From NCBI GenBank assembly GCA_028684815.1, contig JAQUFE010000009.1:1-63834 (forward strand): 63,834 nt of DNA, read 5' to 3'. The position numbers and the translations under genes are program-made. Positions within the stretch are counted from its first letter, which is position 1. Each line of letters begins with the position of its first letter. The notes beneath the pieces are model-generated. The model made no database searches, was not told the DNA's origin, and saw only the letters and a program-made list of their open reading frames with translations. Source of the stretch: Sulfurimonas sp. GTDB taxonomy: Bacteria > Campylobacterota > Campylobacteria > Campylobacterales > Sulfurimonadaceae. Positions 28,697 through 38,281 of the stretch are shown here, in pieces.

Positions 28697-29005
28697 CTAT
28701 CCTTTCATCGTTGACATTAAGTCAAGATCTATTGCATTGTGTCGTTTATGCCAAACTATAAGTAGTCCAAGTCCCACTGCAACCTCAGATGCAGCAATTG
28801 CAATAACAAAAAATGCAAACATTTGACCAGTTAAGTCGCCATAAAAATGTGAAATCGCAGCAAAAGAAATATTTACAGAGTTTAGTAAAATCTCAGTTGC
28901 GAAAAAGAGCATCAGTAAGTTCTTTCTTCTCATCACACCTACTAATCCAATGGAGAATAAAATAGTAGATAGTACAAGATAGTGGTTGAGTCCTATTTCC
29001 ATCAT
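28697..29005 (-). CDS. nuoK: NADH-quinone oxidoreductase subunit K
   Basis: This 102-aa three-helix membrane subunit of the E-channel has conserved membrane glutamates in LFFATEILLNSVNISF and AIAASEVAVGLGL. The length is standard. It overlaps nuoJ by 4 bp. Confidence 0.96.
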   Translation of the reverse strand: MMEIGLNHYLVLSTILFSIGLVGVMRRKNLLMLFFATEILLNSVNISFAAISHFYGDLTGQMFAFFVIAIAASEVAVGLGLLIVWHKRHNAIDLDLMSTMKG

Positions 29006-29583
29006 AGAAGTACCTTTTTATTTTTTTCTTCTCTCATCTCTATAATCTCTCTATCACTCATAAGAGTAAGAGATAAGTCCATCTTTTTACCAGCGAGGAC
29101 TATCCCTGAAATCATAGCAACTAGCAACATTACCGCAGCTAGTTCAAAAGGAACAAGGTACTTAGTAAATAAAACCATTCCTATCTCTTGAGTATTTCCT
29201 GCTCCCTCAGTCATCGGGTAGTAAGCACTAATATTTTCTCCAATAAGTGGAGCTGAGACTATAACAACTACTAAAATAGCAGCTAGTGTAGCAAGACCAG
29301 TAATTAGATACTTGTTGCCTTTCTTCTCTTTTACATCTCTTGTTGTGTCAAAAAACATCATTCCAAAAGCATAAAGAGCCATTACAGCACCAGAATAAAC
29401 TACAATCTGCACCGCACCTAAAAAATCAGCTCCCAAAATAAAGAAAAATGCTGATATAAAAATCATTCCTGCTGCTAATGCCGACAGAGCATATAATGCT
29501 TGTGATGTTGTAACTGTAATGTAGAACATCGCTATTGTCAAAAAAGAAAACAGATAAAAAGCAATCGCTTCAAACATAATCAA
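29002..29583 (-). CDS. nuoJ: NADH-quinone oxidoreductase subunit J
   Basis: This 193-aa five-helix membrane subunit has a third helix (VQIVVYSGAVMALYAFGMMF) that carries the pi-bulge region linking quinone reduction to pumping in characterised complexes. It starts 5 bp after nuoI and overlaps nuoK. Confidence 0.95.
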   Translation of the reverse strand: MIMFEAIAFYLFSFLTIAMFYITVTTSQALYALSALAAGMIFISAFFFILGADFLGAVQIVVYSGAVMALYAFGMMFFDTTRDVKEKKGNKYLITGLATLAAILVVVIVSAPLIGENISAYYPMTEGAGNTQEIGMVLFTKYLVPFELAAVMLLVAMISGIVLAGKKMDLSLTLMSDREIIEMREEKNKKVLL

Positions 29584-29588
29584 ACTCC

Positions 29589-30200
29589 TTAATATGCTAG
29601 AGGTGTTTTTTTAACACGCTCATCTTCATGTGGTGTAATAGCACCAAAACCTTCAAACTCTAGTTGAGTCCCCGCTTTCATTGCCTCTAATGGCGTGAGC
29701 ATTGTTTTAAAATCTATAAATTGCTCTCTTTGCTCAGAGGCATTTTCATACTCTCCACCATGTGTAATTGCAAGCTCAGGACAGACCTCAGCACAATAAC
29801 CACAATAGATACAACGACCTAGGTTTATAGTATATTCGCTAACCTCTTTACGAGACTCTGCATCTATCTTAGTATCCATTCTGATACAGTTAGAGATACA
29901 GATCTTCTCACAAAGTCCACAACCAATACATCTCTCAGCATCTGATTCCCAAAGTCTCTTCATCTCATGAACAGCGCGATATCTTGGACCTATTGGCATC
30001 TTTTCCTCAGGATAGCTAACTGTGTGGATATCAAACTTTATCATCTCACGCAAAACAACCCAAAGTCCAACAAAAAGCTCAGCTCTAAAGGTTCGCTTTA
30101 CTACTCGTTTAAATTTGCCCCATCCATCAGTTGGATAGTCTTCTATGTCTACTAAGAAATACTCATTTGAGACATTTCTGTTGTTAAATTGTTCCATCAC
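29589..30200 (-). CDS. nuoI: NADH-quinone oxidoreductase subunit I
   Basis: This 203-aa peripheral subunit binds clusters N6a and N6b. Two 4Fe-4S motifs are complete: C91, C94, C97 with C101, and C130, C133, C136 with C140. The N-terminal amphipathic stretch (residues 25-60) rests on the membrane arm. Electrons pass from here to NuoB. It follows nuoH by 7 bp. Confidence 0.97.
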   Translation of the reverse strand: MMEQFNNRNVSNEYFLVDIEDYPTDGWGKFKRVVKRTFRAELFVGLWVVLREMIKFDIHTVSYPEEKMPIGPRYRAVHEMKRLWESDAERCIGCGLCEKICISNCIRMDTKIDAESRKEVSEYTINLGRCIYCGYCAEVCPELAITHGGEYENASEQREQFIDFKTMLTPLEAMKAGTQLEFEGFGAITPHEDERVKKTPLAY

Positions 30201-30207
30201 TACCCCC

Positions 30208-31194
30208 TTACATCAAAACTATAGCAGTTACTAAGATGTTTAAAACTGCAATTGGCATTAGCACTTTCCAACACAACCACATCAACTGATCTGGTCTTAC
30301 ATCAGGCCATGCAGCTCTTGTCCATAAAAAGAAGAAAAAGAAAAATGCCATTTTCCCCAGTAATCCTAAAGCCCCTAAAAGACTGCCATCGCCAAAACCA
30401 CCTAAGAAAAGAAGAGGGATAACAAAAGACATAAAGAACATATTTGCATACTCGCCTATAAAGAAGAGTCCCCATCTCATACCAGAGTACTCTGTACCAA
30501 AACCATCAATAATCTCATGGTCGTTTGCTATAAGGTGAAAAGGTGTTCTTCCAGTCTCAGCAAATGCAGCTATCCAAAAAAGTACAAAGGCAACAGGTTG
30601 AGTCCAGATAATCCAGTCACCAAAACCCCCAGCTTGATAGTTATTAAAGTCAATAAGTGAGAGTGAACCAACCATCATAATAGGTGCTAAGATAGAAAGC
30701 CCAGTTACCACCTCATAAGAGATAAAAACCGCAGCACCCCTTGCAGCTGAGATAAGTGAAAACTTATTTGCAGATGCCATACCGCCTAGAAGTGGACCAT
30801 AAAGACCAACTCCCATAACTCCAAGGATATATAAAATACCGATGTTAATATCTGCTACTATTGGATGGACTGTGTATCCAAAGATAGTAAATTGTGGCAA
30901 AAATGGAATAGCAGCTGCCGCCATAAATGCTGTAGCAGCAGTTACAACAGGAGCTATCTTAAATATAGGAGCTACCACATTTTGTGGAATCACATCCTCT
31001 TTAGTAAATAGTTTTACCCCATCAGCTGCTACTTGAAGTAGACCATATGGGCCAACGTTCATTGGTCCTAGTCGTCTTTGCATAAAAGCAAGAACTTTTC
31101 TCTCAAAGTAAGTCCCTAGACCTGCTAGTGCAGAAAAGACAAGTAAAACCACAACAATCTTTATAACTGTCTCAATTAAATATGCTGTTTCCAT
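30208..31194 (-). CDS. nuoH: NADH-quinone oxidoreductase subunit H
   Basis: This 328-aa membrane subunit forms much of the quinone tunnel. Conserved motifs are FERKVLAFMQRRLGPMNVGPYG and the acidic loop around AFAETGRTPFHL with E-rich downstream residues. It starts 3 bp after the second nuoG stop. Confidence 0.97.
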   Translation of the reverse strand: METAYLIETVIKIVVVLLVFSALAGLGTYFERKVLAFMQRRLGPMNVGPYGLLQVAADGVKLFTKEDVIPQNVVAPIFKIAPVVTAATAFMAAAAIPFLPQFTIFGYTVHPIVADINIGILYILGVMGVGLYGPLLGGMASANKFSLISAARGAAVFISYEVVTGLSILAPIMMVGSLSLIDFNNYQAGGFGDWIIWTQPVAFVLFWIAAFAETGRTPFHLIANDHEIIDGFGTEYSGMRWGLFFIGEYANMFFMSFVIPLLFLGGFGDGSLLGALGLLGKMAFFFFFFLWTRAAWPDVRPDQLMWLCWKVLMPIAVLNILVTAIVLM

Positions 31195-31197
31195 ATA

Positions 31198-33693
31198 TTA
31201 CACCCTTTCAATCGAAGCTTTATTAAAACGGTAACCGTTAAAAAGTGCCTCTGAATTTATTTTAGTATCAAATGTTGGTAGGACTGCTATATCCCCAGCG
31301 ATTTTATTATCACTTACGATATTGACAACTATCTCACCATTAGAGTTTTTCACACGAACACTCTGTCCCTCTTTAAACTCAGAGCTAGCCAAAAACTCTT
31401 CGCTAAGGTACAGACCAGAGACTTCATCAAGATTTGTAGTCTTATGGGTAAACTCTGTAAATTGTCTTACAGGGTTTGCAAGATAGATAATCATCTCAGC
31501 ATCTCTTAGTAGTTTTTCATCACTAAAAGGCTCCACATTTTGGTTTGAACCTTCTTTAACTTTTATATCCTCAAGTAGATAACCTCTATGCTCACTTCCA
31601 TCATTTTCGTAATGATTTGGCAAGTCATCGAAGTTAACATCTTTAAACCCTGCTTTTGCAGCAAGAGATGGCGTATAGTCTATCGTTTGCTCTGATACTA
31701 GCCCTAGCTCATTTGCTATGTCATTTAGCTCATAGCCATAGTAAGGTAGTGCAGCATTTGTCGGGTTTACTCTCTTGTTTATAGAAGTTAATGTCCCCTC
31801 TTGTTGGTTCATCGCAGGCATATCTAAATCACCATCGCCTAAAGCAGATATAGTAAAGTCTGCTTTTGTGTTATACCCAACAGTAAATGAGCCTCTCTTA
31901 TCATCAAGCTCACAAATAAGTGAAACACCCAAAGAGTTAGTTAGTGGCGGAATTATAGTTAGTTTTATCTCACTACACTTCTCTACAAGGGCTACAAGTC
32001 TTGCTATATTTTTAGAGTTAGGATGATTGTACATGTCCTCTCCAACTATCATTGCAAAGCTATCTTTTTTGTTAAGATTTTTCTCTAAAGTTTCCATAAA
32101 ACTATCATCTAGCCCTAAGATTTCTAAAAGAGCGTTATCATCAACTTCTACCTCTTTAGATACTTTTTTAGGCACCATTTTTTTCATTTCTACTTCAACT
32201 TCTTCTTCTACACCTGTCTCTTCATTGAGCTTCATCTCTTTAACGATTTCAACTATCTCTTCTTTTATAGTCTCTTCAACAGTTATAGTTTTTTTAGAGT
32301 GAAAGCCTTCTAAATACTCAAGCACATTTACAGGAAGTTTTTCTTTGTCTGCAAATAAATCTAAGATAAGGTAAAGCGCTACTTCTTCTTGAAGTGGAGC
32401 GTGCTCTACCGTCATAATACTCTTACCAAGTCCCTCTATAATAGGGTCTTTTACAGGGTGGAAATATAGCCCTGCACCCTTATTTACAGTCATTGAGTTA
32501 TTAAGAGCGTATCTTGCATTTGGGTTATCACTCTTAAGTGCTGCACCTATTGAGATAACAAAATTACAGTTGTGAGTAAGTTCTAAATCTCCGCTATAGA
32601 GCATACTTCCACTTACCTCACTATAGTTTTTCAAAAAAGTCTGAAATGATTTCGCTTCTTTGTTTATGAGTTTGTAACCATACTTCTCTTTTAGACTTTG
32701 CAGGATAAAAGCCTCTTCATTTGTAATAGTAGAAGTAAACTCTATAGTATCAGCCTTCTTAAAAGCCTCTATAGCAGATGCGAAAGCTTTCTCATCTTTA
32801 GATGCGACTCTATTTTCATAATCAAAACCATATCTACCAGCTCCGCAAAGTGAGACATAGTTCCACTCATTCATAACTCTATAGATCTTTCTCGTATCAT
32901 CTGAGACACTTGTATGTTTTACATCGTAGTAGATTTGACACCCTGCAGAACAGTGTCCACAAGTCGCAGGGATTTGAGTTAATTCCCATGCATTTGATTT
33001 GTACATAAAGTGAGTATCTACTAATGCTCCAACAGGACAAACCGCCGCACACTCTCCACAACTTGTACAATCAAGAACGTCAGTTCCATTTGTAAGTCCA
33101 ATAAGAGATTTGTTTAGTTTGTTCCACATTGAGTAAGCATCTTTTGGCATACTCTCTTTATACTCAGCTTCAAGTGCATCTCCGCCGCGAGGAACAGTCT
33201 TTAGAGAGTTATCACCTATCATATCTTTACATACAGTTACACATCTCTCACACACTATACAAAGGCCTGGATCGTAGTGAATATGTCCCCAATCATGAGA
33301 ACTTCTATCTACATCCTTTACTGCATAACTTTGAGAATCCACTCCCATCTCTAGAGTGTAGTTTTGTAGTTCACATTCACCTGACTGGTCACACACTCCA
33401 CATTGAAGTGGATGATTTACATCGTAAACTTCCATAATTGCACGATGCTCTTTAGCAATTGTTTCTGTCTTTGTTGTAATGTTCATGCCATCTTTGCTCT
33501 TTGCATTACAAGCATAAACTTGTTTGCCATCGGCTTCAACAAGACAGATGCGACACGCTAGCGTCGGACTACATCTTGTTAGGTAGCAGATAGCTGGGAT
33601 AAAGATATCATTAGCACGAGCAGCATTTAAAATATACTCGCCCTCCTCTGTCTCTATCTCTTTACCATCTATATTTATAGTAATTTTACTCAT
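31198..33693 (-). CDS. nuoG: NADH-quinone oxidoreductase subunit G, larger copy
   Basis: This 831-aa iron-sulfur subunit has an N-terminal 2Fe-2S ferredoxin domain with C36, C47, C50 and C62. The His-Cys3 motif (HPLQCGVCDQSGEC) of cluster N5 follows, then two 4Fe-4S motifs (CIVCERCVTVC and CTSCGECAAVCPVG). The rest is a molybdopterin-oxidoreductase-like domain without obvious cofactor ligands. An acidic Glu/Val/Lys insert lies around residues 470-520 and is absent from the neighbouring paralogue. It is the second of two adjacent nuoG genes, joined by a 1-bp overlap. Confidence 0.93.
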   Translation of the reverse strand: MSKITINIDGKEIETEEGEYILNAARANDIFIPAICYLTRCSPTLACRICLVEADGKQVYACNAKSKDGMNITTKTETIAKEHRAIMEVYDVNHPLQCGVCDQSGECELQNYTLEMGVDSQSYAVKDVDRSSHDWGHIHYDPGLCIVCERCVTVCKDMIGDNSLKTVPRGGDALEAEYKESMPKDAYSMWNKLNKSLIGLTNGTDVLDCTSCGECAAVCPVGALVDTHFMYKSNAWELTQIPATCGHCSAGCQIYYDVKHTSVSDDTRKIYRVMNEWNYVSLCGAGRYGFDYENRVASKDEKAFASAIEAFKKADTIEFTSTITNEEAFILQSLKEKYGYKLINKEAKSFQTFLKNYSEVSGSMLYSGDLELTHNCNFVISIGAALKSDNPNARYALNNSMTVNKGAGLYFHPVKDPIIEGLGKSIMTVEHAPLQEEVALYLILDLFADKEKLPVNVLEYLEGFHSKKTITVEETIKEEIVEIVKEMKLNEETGVEEEVEVEMKKMVPKKVSKEVEVDDNALLEILGLDDSFMETLEKNLNKKDSFAMIVGEDMYNHPNSKNIARLVALVEKCSEIKLTIIPPLTNSLGVSLICELDDKRGSFTVGYNTKADFTISALGDGDLDMPAMNQQEGTLTSINKRVNPTNAALPYYGYELNDIANELGLVSEQTIDYTPSLAAKAGFKDVNFDDLPNHYENDGSEHRGYLLEDIKVKEGSNQNVEPFSDEKLLRDAEMIIYLANPVRQFTEFTHKTTNLDEVSGLYLSEEFLASSEFKEGQSVRVKNSNGEIVVNIVSDNKIAGDIAVLPTFDTKINSEALFNGYRFNKASIERV

Positions 33694-35936
33694 TATACTA
33701 CTCTCACTATTTTAGTTTTTTCAAATCTATATCTACTTGAATCAAGGGCATCATCAAAGGTAGGATTTAGTGCAATTGTACCTTTTAGCTCACAATCAAG
33801 TTTAAACTCTCTTTGTAAAACTCTAGAGTTAAAAGTCATCTCTATCTTATCTCCATCAGAGATTTTTGCAGCTGCAGCAAATTGAGCTGAGCCTCTTAAA
33901 GTTGTGTCACGTTCTAGTTGTTTTGTTTTGTTTGTATATGCGTTAAACTGTAAAACTGGATTTGAATGATATATAATTGTACCATTGAACTCTGGTAAAT
34001 CTTCTATCTCTTCTAGTTCAGCATTAGCCTCACAAAAAATCTCATCGAGGATATAACCTCTACTATCATCTCCATGTTTTGATAAAAAGTTTTCTAACTT
34101 ATCAAATTCTACCGCTTTGAATCCACTGTTTTTACTTAACTCAGCTGTATAATCAACAGTATTTTTAGCCTCTACTCCACATGCAGATGCTAAGTCATTT
34201 AGAGTGTATCCCTCATAACTAAGTGCAACATTTGTAGGAAGGACTCTATTGTCAACACTTACAAAAGTTCCCTCTTGCTGATTTAGTGCTCCAACATAAA
34301 AATCTGCCGACCCAACCGAAGAGATAGTAAAATCTCCCTTTGCGTTATAGCCTACAACAGCATCTATGTTCTCATCAGCATCTAACTCACAAATCAAAGA
34401 GACTCCAAGAGTATTTACATCATTTGGGATAACAACTAGAGAGAACGAGCTATATTTTTCTATCATTGCTGCTAATTTTGCTATGTTTTTTGAACGCTTA
34501 TGTGAGATAATATCGCTTCCAATAATTAAGACACGGTTTTGTGCTCTACTAAATGACTTCATCATAAACTCAAACTCTTCTTCGCCTATGTTGCTCTCAG
34601 CACCCAAATAACCAAGATCTAAGTCATCAAAAAATACTCTTTCACTCTCACTCATATCTGCATCTGCGAGTATTGCATTTGCTAAAAGAGCCATTACACC
34701 CTCTTCAGTCCCAACTTCATACTTCATAAGTTGCGTGATAGTGTTTTGCATAAGTGCATCTTCTATAGGATGAGCATATACTATCTTTGCGCCATTATGT
34801 TTTGCAGCAGTTGTTAGTGCGTATCTTACAGCTGGATTATCAGTTGCTACTTTGCTTCCTATGATGATGGCAGCATCTGCTTGTTTTATAGCATCTAATG
34901 AGCCGCTATAATGAAGTTTTGAGCTTATTGAACTATATGAGTGCATAAACTCTTGATATTTTCTAGCATCTTCATTAAAAAGCTTTAGCCCTAGCTTTTG
35001 TTTTAAAAGATTTAAGATATGAGCCTCTTCATTTGTTATCATAGATGAAAAACGAATCGCTTTAGCGCTCATTAGAGCCTCTTTTGCTCTTAAAAACGCT
35101 AGCTCATCGCTAACATTTTTATTATCAAAATCAAAACCAAATCTTCCTGCACCACAAAGCGATGTATATTCAAAATTATTTTTTACTCTATAGATAGAAT
35201 CATCTCCGTTTATTGATGTGTGTCTTGTCTCATACTCTAGTGGACAGCCTCCAGAGCAGTGTGCACAAGTAGCTGGAATCTGGCTTAATTCCCAAGCATT
35301 TGCACTATATTTGAAGTTGGTGCTCACTAATGCTCCAACAGGACAAACTGCTATACACTCTCCACAAAAAGTACAATCAAGAACCTCAGAATTTTTAGGA
35401 ATTATAACTGAACTATAGCCGCCAAACTTGACTTCTATGGCATCATCTCCGATTACTTCATTACAGACATGAACACACTTTTCACATAAAATACATAGAG
35501 ATGCCTCATAACCAATAAGTCCCCAATCTTTTGTTTCACGAAATTGGTCACGAGCTGAGAAACTCTGTCTGCTTACATTAAACTCTAGTGTTTTATTTTG
35601 TAGGTCACATTCGCCTGATTTATCACAAACTCCACACTCTAGCGGATGATTTACATCGTAGAGTTTCATAATATTTGTTCGCTCAAGCTCTAAGGCTGGA
35701 GTGTTTGTTGTTATCTCAATGCCCTCAGTTGGAGGAGTATTACAAGAGAGAACAAAGCCATCAACTCCCCCAGCTTCAACCACGCACATACGACAAGACG
35801 CACAAGGCGTAGTCTTAGAGATATAACACATAGTTGGGATGTAGATATCGTTTTTGCGAGCAACATTTAGTATAGTCTCGCCTCTCTTTGCTTCTACAGA
35901 GATACCGTCAATTTTAAAGTTAATCAAATTACTCAT
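33693..35936 (-). CDS. nuoG: NADH-quinone oxidoreductase subunit G, smaller copy
   Basis: This 747-aa paralogue has the same domain order as the following gene. It has a 2Fe-2S domain (MCYISKTTPCASCRMC), HPLECGVCDKSGECDL, CILCEKCVHVC and CTFCGECIAVCPVGAL, then a long molybdopterin-type domain. It lacks the charged insert. Both copies retain complete cluster motifs, so neither looks decayed. Two tandem nuoG genes could give two alternative or stacked G subunits. It follows the nuoF-like gene by 13 bp. Confidence 0.92.
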   Translation of the reverse strand: MSNLINFKIDGISVEAKRGETILNVARKNDIYIPTMCYISKTTPCASCRMCVVEAGGVDGFVLSCNTPPTEGIEITTNTPALELERTNIMKLYDVNHPLECGVCDKSGECDLQNKTLEFNVSRQSFSARDQFRETKDWGLIGYEASLCILCEKCVHVCNEVIGDDAIEVKFGGYSSVIIPKNSEVLDCTFCGECIAVCPVGALVSTNFKYSANAWELSQIPATCAHCSGGCPLEYETRHTSINGDDSIYRVKNNFEYTSLCGAGRFGFDFDNKNVSDELAFLRAKEALMSAKAIRFSSMITNEEAHILNLLKQKLGLKLFNEDARKYQEFMHSYSSISSKLHYSGSLDAIKQADAAIIIGSKVATDNPAVRYALTTAAKHNGAKIVYAHPIEDALMQNTITQLMKYEVGTEEGVMALLANAILADADMSESERVFFDDLDLGYLGAESNIGEEEFEFMMKSFSRAQNRVLIIGSDIISHKRSKNIAKLAAMIEKYSSFSLVVIPNDVNTLGVSLICELDADENIDAVVGYNAKGDFTISSVGSADFYVGALNQQEGTFVSVDNRVLPTNVALSYEGYTLNDLASACGVEAKNTVDYTAELSKNSGFKAVEFDKLENFLSKHGDDSRGYILDEIFCEANAELEEIEDLPEFNGTIIYHSNPVLQFNAYTNKTKQLERDTTLRGSAQFAAAAKISDGDKIEMTFNSRVLQREFKLDCELKGTIALNPTFDDALDSSRYRFEKTKIVRVV

Positions 35937-35949
35937 ATATCCCTCCGCT

Positions 35950-37944
35950 TTAAGTTGCTATCATTGCTATATAGTAGCAACGCATACAGCGATCAGCTTC
36001 ATCCATCGCTTCTTCTTGAGTAAATCCAAGATTTACCTCTTTGTTATTCGTTATACGAACATCAACTGCTAGTTTTTGACTGTTTTGTCTAGGAAGACCT
36101 GGGAGCCAACCTGTTACCTTTTCTTTTTTATCATAGACTCTAAGTTTACGAAGATGGTCTTCCATGATCTCATCATCACTTAGCGTAATCTCTCCAGTTT
36201 GCAAATAGCGTGCCATAACAGATGCAGCACGTTTTGCTTGACCTACTGCATTTACAATAGTCATAGGGCCATACTCACAATCCCCAGATGCAAAGATGCC
36301 TTTTCTTGATGTCATATAGTCTTTGCCATTTGTCTTAATAGTTCCCCAAGAAGTCATCTCTAGCTCCCACTCTTTTGGAAGAAGTTCAAGGTCAGCTGAT
36401 TGAGAGACTGCTGGGATAATATAATCAGTCTCGATGCTATAAGATGCACCCTCAACTTTTAGCAACTGAGCGCGACCACCATCTGGATCTGGAACTAACT
36501 CAAACTTATCTATAAGAAGAGATTTTAAGATATCTTCTTCATCAACCATTGCATTTACTGCAGAGTGAAAAAGAAACTCAACGCCCTCTTCTACTGCTTC
36601 ATGATACTCTTCGTAAGTAGTATTTTTTATGATTGTTTCCTCATCACGACGATAAATCATATATACTTTTTTAGCATTAGCGCGGATAGCACAGCGAACA
36701 ACGTCCATAGATGTAAATCCACCACCTACACAAACAACTGTTTTACCGCTTAAATCTACTCTCTCGCCTATCTCATACTTATCCCAAAGGTTAATCTGGT
36801 CAAGCATCTCGATTGCTGACCAGTAACCCTCTATCTCAGGTCTCTCATTGTCACAACGAACTTGCTTTGAGATGCGAGTCCCAGTTGCTACCATAGTAGC
36901 ATCGTAGTCTTTCTCAAAACGTCTCATATCATCTGCATTGATTTTTTTGTTAGTTATGAAGTTTACACCCATATCTCTAACACACTCAATGTCTTGATTA
37001 TACTTATCAATTGGCATCCTATACTCTGGAACACCAACTGCCACCTCTCCGCCTAAAACAGGAAGCTCTTCGTAAACATCAACCTCAACGCCCTCAGCTG
37101 CAAGATAGTAAGCATTTGTAAGCCCAGCAGGGCCAGCTCCGATAACTGCGACTCTTTTGCCATTCTTAGGTTTTTTCTCTATTGAATGAAAAAAGCCAAA
37201 ACCATGATCTGTCTCGTAATCAGCTCCAAGGCGCTTTAGCTCCATAATGGAGATAGGCTCATCAAGATTTGTTCTTCTACAAGCATCTTCACATGGATGA
37301 GGACAGACACGACCACAAACATGTGCGAGTGGCATAGTCTCTCTAGTAGCCTTAAGTGAGTCATCAAATCTTAAATCTCTAACACCCTCTATATAAGCTG
37401 GGATATCAACATGAGATGGGCACATATCAGTACACGGTGCAGTTATTTTTGCAATATAACTAACATCTTCATTGTAGTGTTTTGATGGCTTTTGGTTATT
37501 TATACAATCCATAAAGACATCTTCAAAGTGAGTCATCAAATCAATGATAGGGTTTGGAACAGTTTTTCCAATCTCACATTTTGAAGTGATTTGCATGCTC
37601 TTGCCTATCTCTTTGAGATGCTCCATATCGCTGATGGAACCCTCTCCACGAGCAATTTTATCTAGCTGATCGTAGAGAATTCTACCACCCCATCTACCAG
37701 GTGCACATCGCCCACAAGCCTCAGAATATACCTGATATTGTGCAGCATACTCCATGCACAAGCGGATAACATCAACATCCGCATTAAAAAGAGAGACTCC
37801 ATCCCAACCTATAAAAGCTTTAGACTCACGATGGTCATCATAAGTTGCAGGCAGATTATAAGCCGACTCTTCCCACTCTTCTTGTGGTTTGCCGACATTA
37901 TTTACCAGTTCGCCATTCCAAGTGGAAAAATATACTTTACTCAA
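35950..37944 (-). CDS. NuoF remnant fused to GltD-like FAD/NAD(P) oxidoreductase
   Basis: This 664-aa protein occupies the place of nuoF. Residues about 60-150 resemble only the C-terminal cluster domain of NuoF (ACGRCAPGRWGG, then TSKCEIGKTVPNPI). Two Cys are at C77 and C80, the third position is G83 instead of Cys, and C123 is in place. The NuoF FMN/NADH Rossmann domain is missing. From residue 165 the chain is GltD-like: a Cys-rich 4Fe-4S segment (C171 to C222), FAD motif VAVIGAGPAGL near 266-276, a second nucleotide site (VVCVGGGFTSMD) near 410 and FASGDCEYGP. It is likely the electron-entry module of this complex I, with NAD(P)H or a ferredoxin-type carrier as partner (inference). Confidence 0.85.
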   Translation of the reverse strand: MSKVYFSTWNGELVNNVGKPQEEWEESAYNLPATYDDHRESKAFIGWDGVSLFNADVDVIRLCMEYAAQYQVYSEACGRCAPGRWGGRILYDQLDKIARGEGSISDMEHLKEIGKSMQITSKCEIGKTVPNPIIDLMTHFEDVFMDCINNQKPSKHYNEDVSYIAKITAPCTDMCPSHVDIPAYIEGVRDLRFDDSLKATRETMPLAHVCGRVCPHPCEDACRRTNLDEPISIMELKRLGADYETDHGFGFFHSIEKKPKNGKRVAVIGAGPAGLTNAYYLAAEGVEVDVYEELPVLGGEVAVGVPEYRMPIDKYNQDIECVRDMGVNFITNKKINADDMRRFEKDYDATMVATGTRISKQVRCDNERPEIEGYWSAIEMLDQINLWDKYEIGERVDLSGKTVVCVGGGFTSMDVVRCAIRANAKKVYMIYRRDEETIIKNTTYEEYHEAVEEGVEFLFHSAVNAMVDEEDILKSLLIDKFELVPDPDGGRAQLLKVEGASYSIETDYIIPAVSQSADLELLPKEWELEMTSWGTIKTNGKDYMTSRKGIFASGDCEYGPMTIVNAVGQAKRAASVMARYLQTGEITLSDDEIMEDHLRKLRVYDKKEKVTGWLPGLPRQNSQKLAVDVRITNNKEVNLGFTQEEAMDEADRCMRCYYIAMIAT

Positions 37945-37953
37945 AATAAATCC

Positions 37954-38178
37954 CTAAACTTTTTTAGCTACGATAGTCCAGTCGACTTCGTTAAACTTTA
38001 AAGAGTTCATCAACTCATATCCACTCTTCTTTACCAAATCTGCTGATTTTTGAATAGGAGAGAAATCACCTATCTCAAATAAAAAGATTGCAACTTCTCC
38101 TGCACTATGAGTAGCTAAAATCTCTTCCATTCTAGGCTCAAAATCAGACTTTAAGTGTCTTAAATCATATCTTTTCAT
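37954..38178 (-). CDS. NuoE-like small subunit of epsilon-type complex I
   Basis: This 74-aa protein ([13 protein letters not shown]..., ending DWTIVAKKV) stands where nuoE belongs. It has no cysteine and so cannot carry the NuoE 2Fe-2S cluster. Helicobacter and Campylobacter have a comparable short protein at this place in their nuo operons. AAGGAT precedes the ATG, inside the overlapping upstream small ORF. It likely forms part of the alternative electron-input module. Confidence 0.8.
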   Translation of the reverse strand: MKRYDLRHLKSDFEPRMEEILATHSAGEVAIFLFEIGDFSPIQKSADLVKKSGYELMNSLKFNEVDWTIVAKKV

Positions 38179-38281
38179 TAATCATATCCTTACTAATGAA
38201 TTGCTCTCGCACTGCAAGTTTTGCATCAGTTGTAGCTTCGCCTAAAAAAGTAAGGCTATTTGCTTCTCTTAGGCTAATCAT
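38165..38281 (-). CDS. Unannotated 38-codon small ORF in the nuo operon
   Basis: An ATG overlaps the nuoD stop codon as ATGA (38278-38281). A GAGG ribosome-binding site lies 8 bp upstream inside nuoD. The frame reads [20 protein letters not shown] and continues to a TGA at 38165-38167, 38 aa in total. Its 3' end overlaps the nuoE-like start by 14 bp, so it fills the whole gap between nuoD and that gene. The product would be soluble and charged, with no cysteine. This tiling and the strong ribosome-binding site are the evidence that it is translated; no homology is known to me. It could instead serve only to couple translation. Confidence 0.55.
   Translation of the reverse strand: MISLREANSLTFLGEATTDAKLAVREQFISKDMINEKI

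Noticed and set aside
35950-38178. Missing nuoE and nuoF taken as an assembly gap or frameshift
   Set aside because: The replacement genes are full-length open frames in tight operon spacing, and Helicobacter and Campylobacter show a comparable substitution at the same place.
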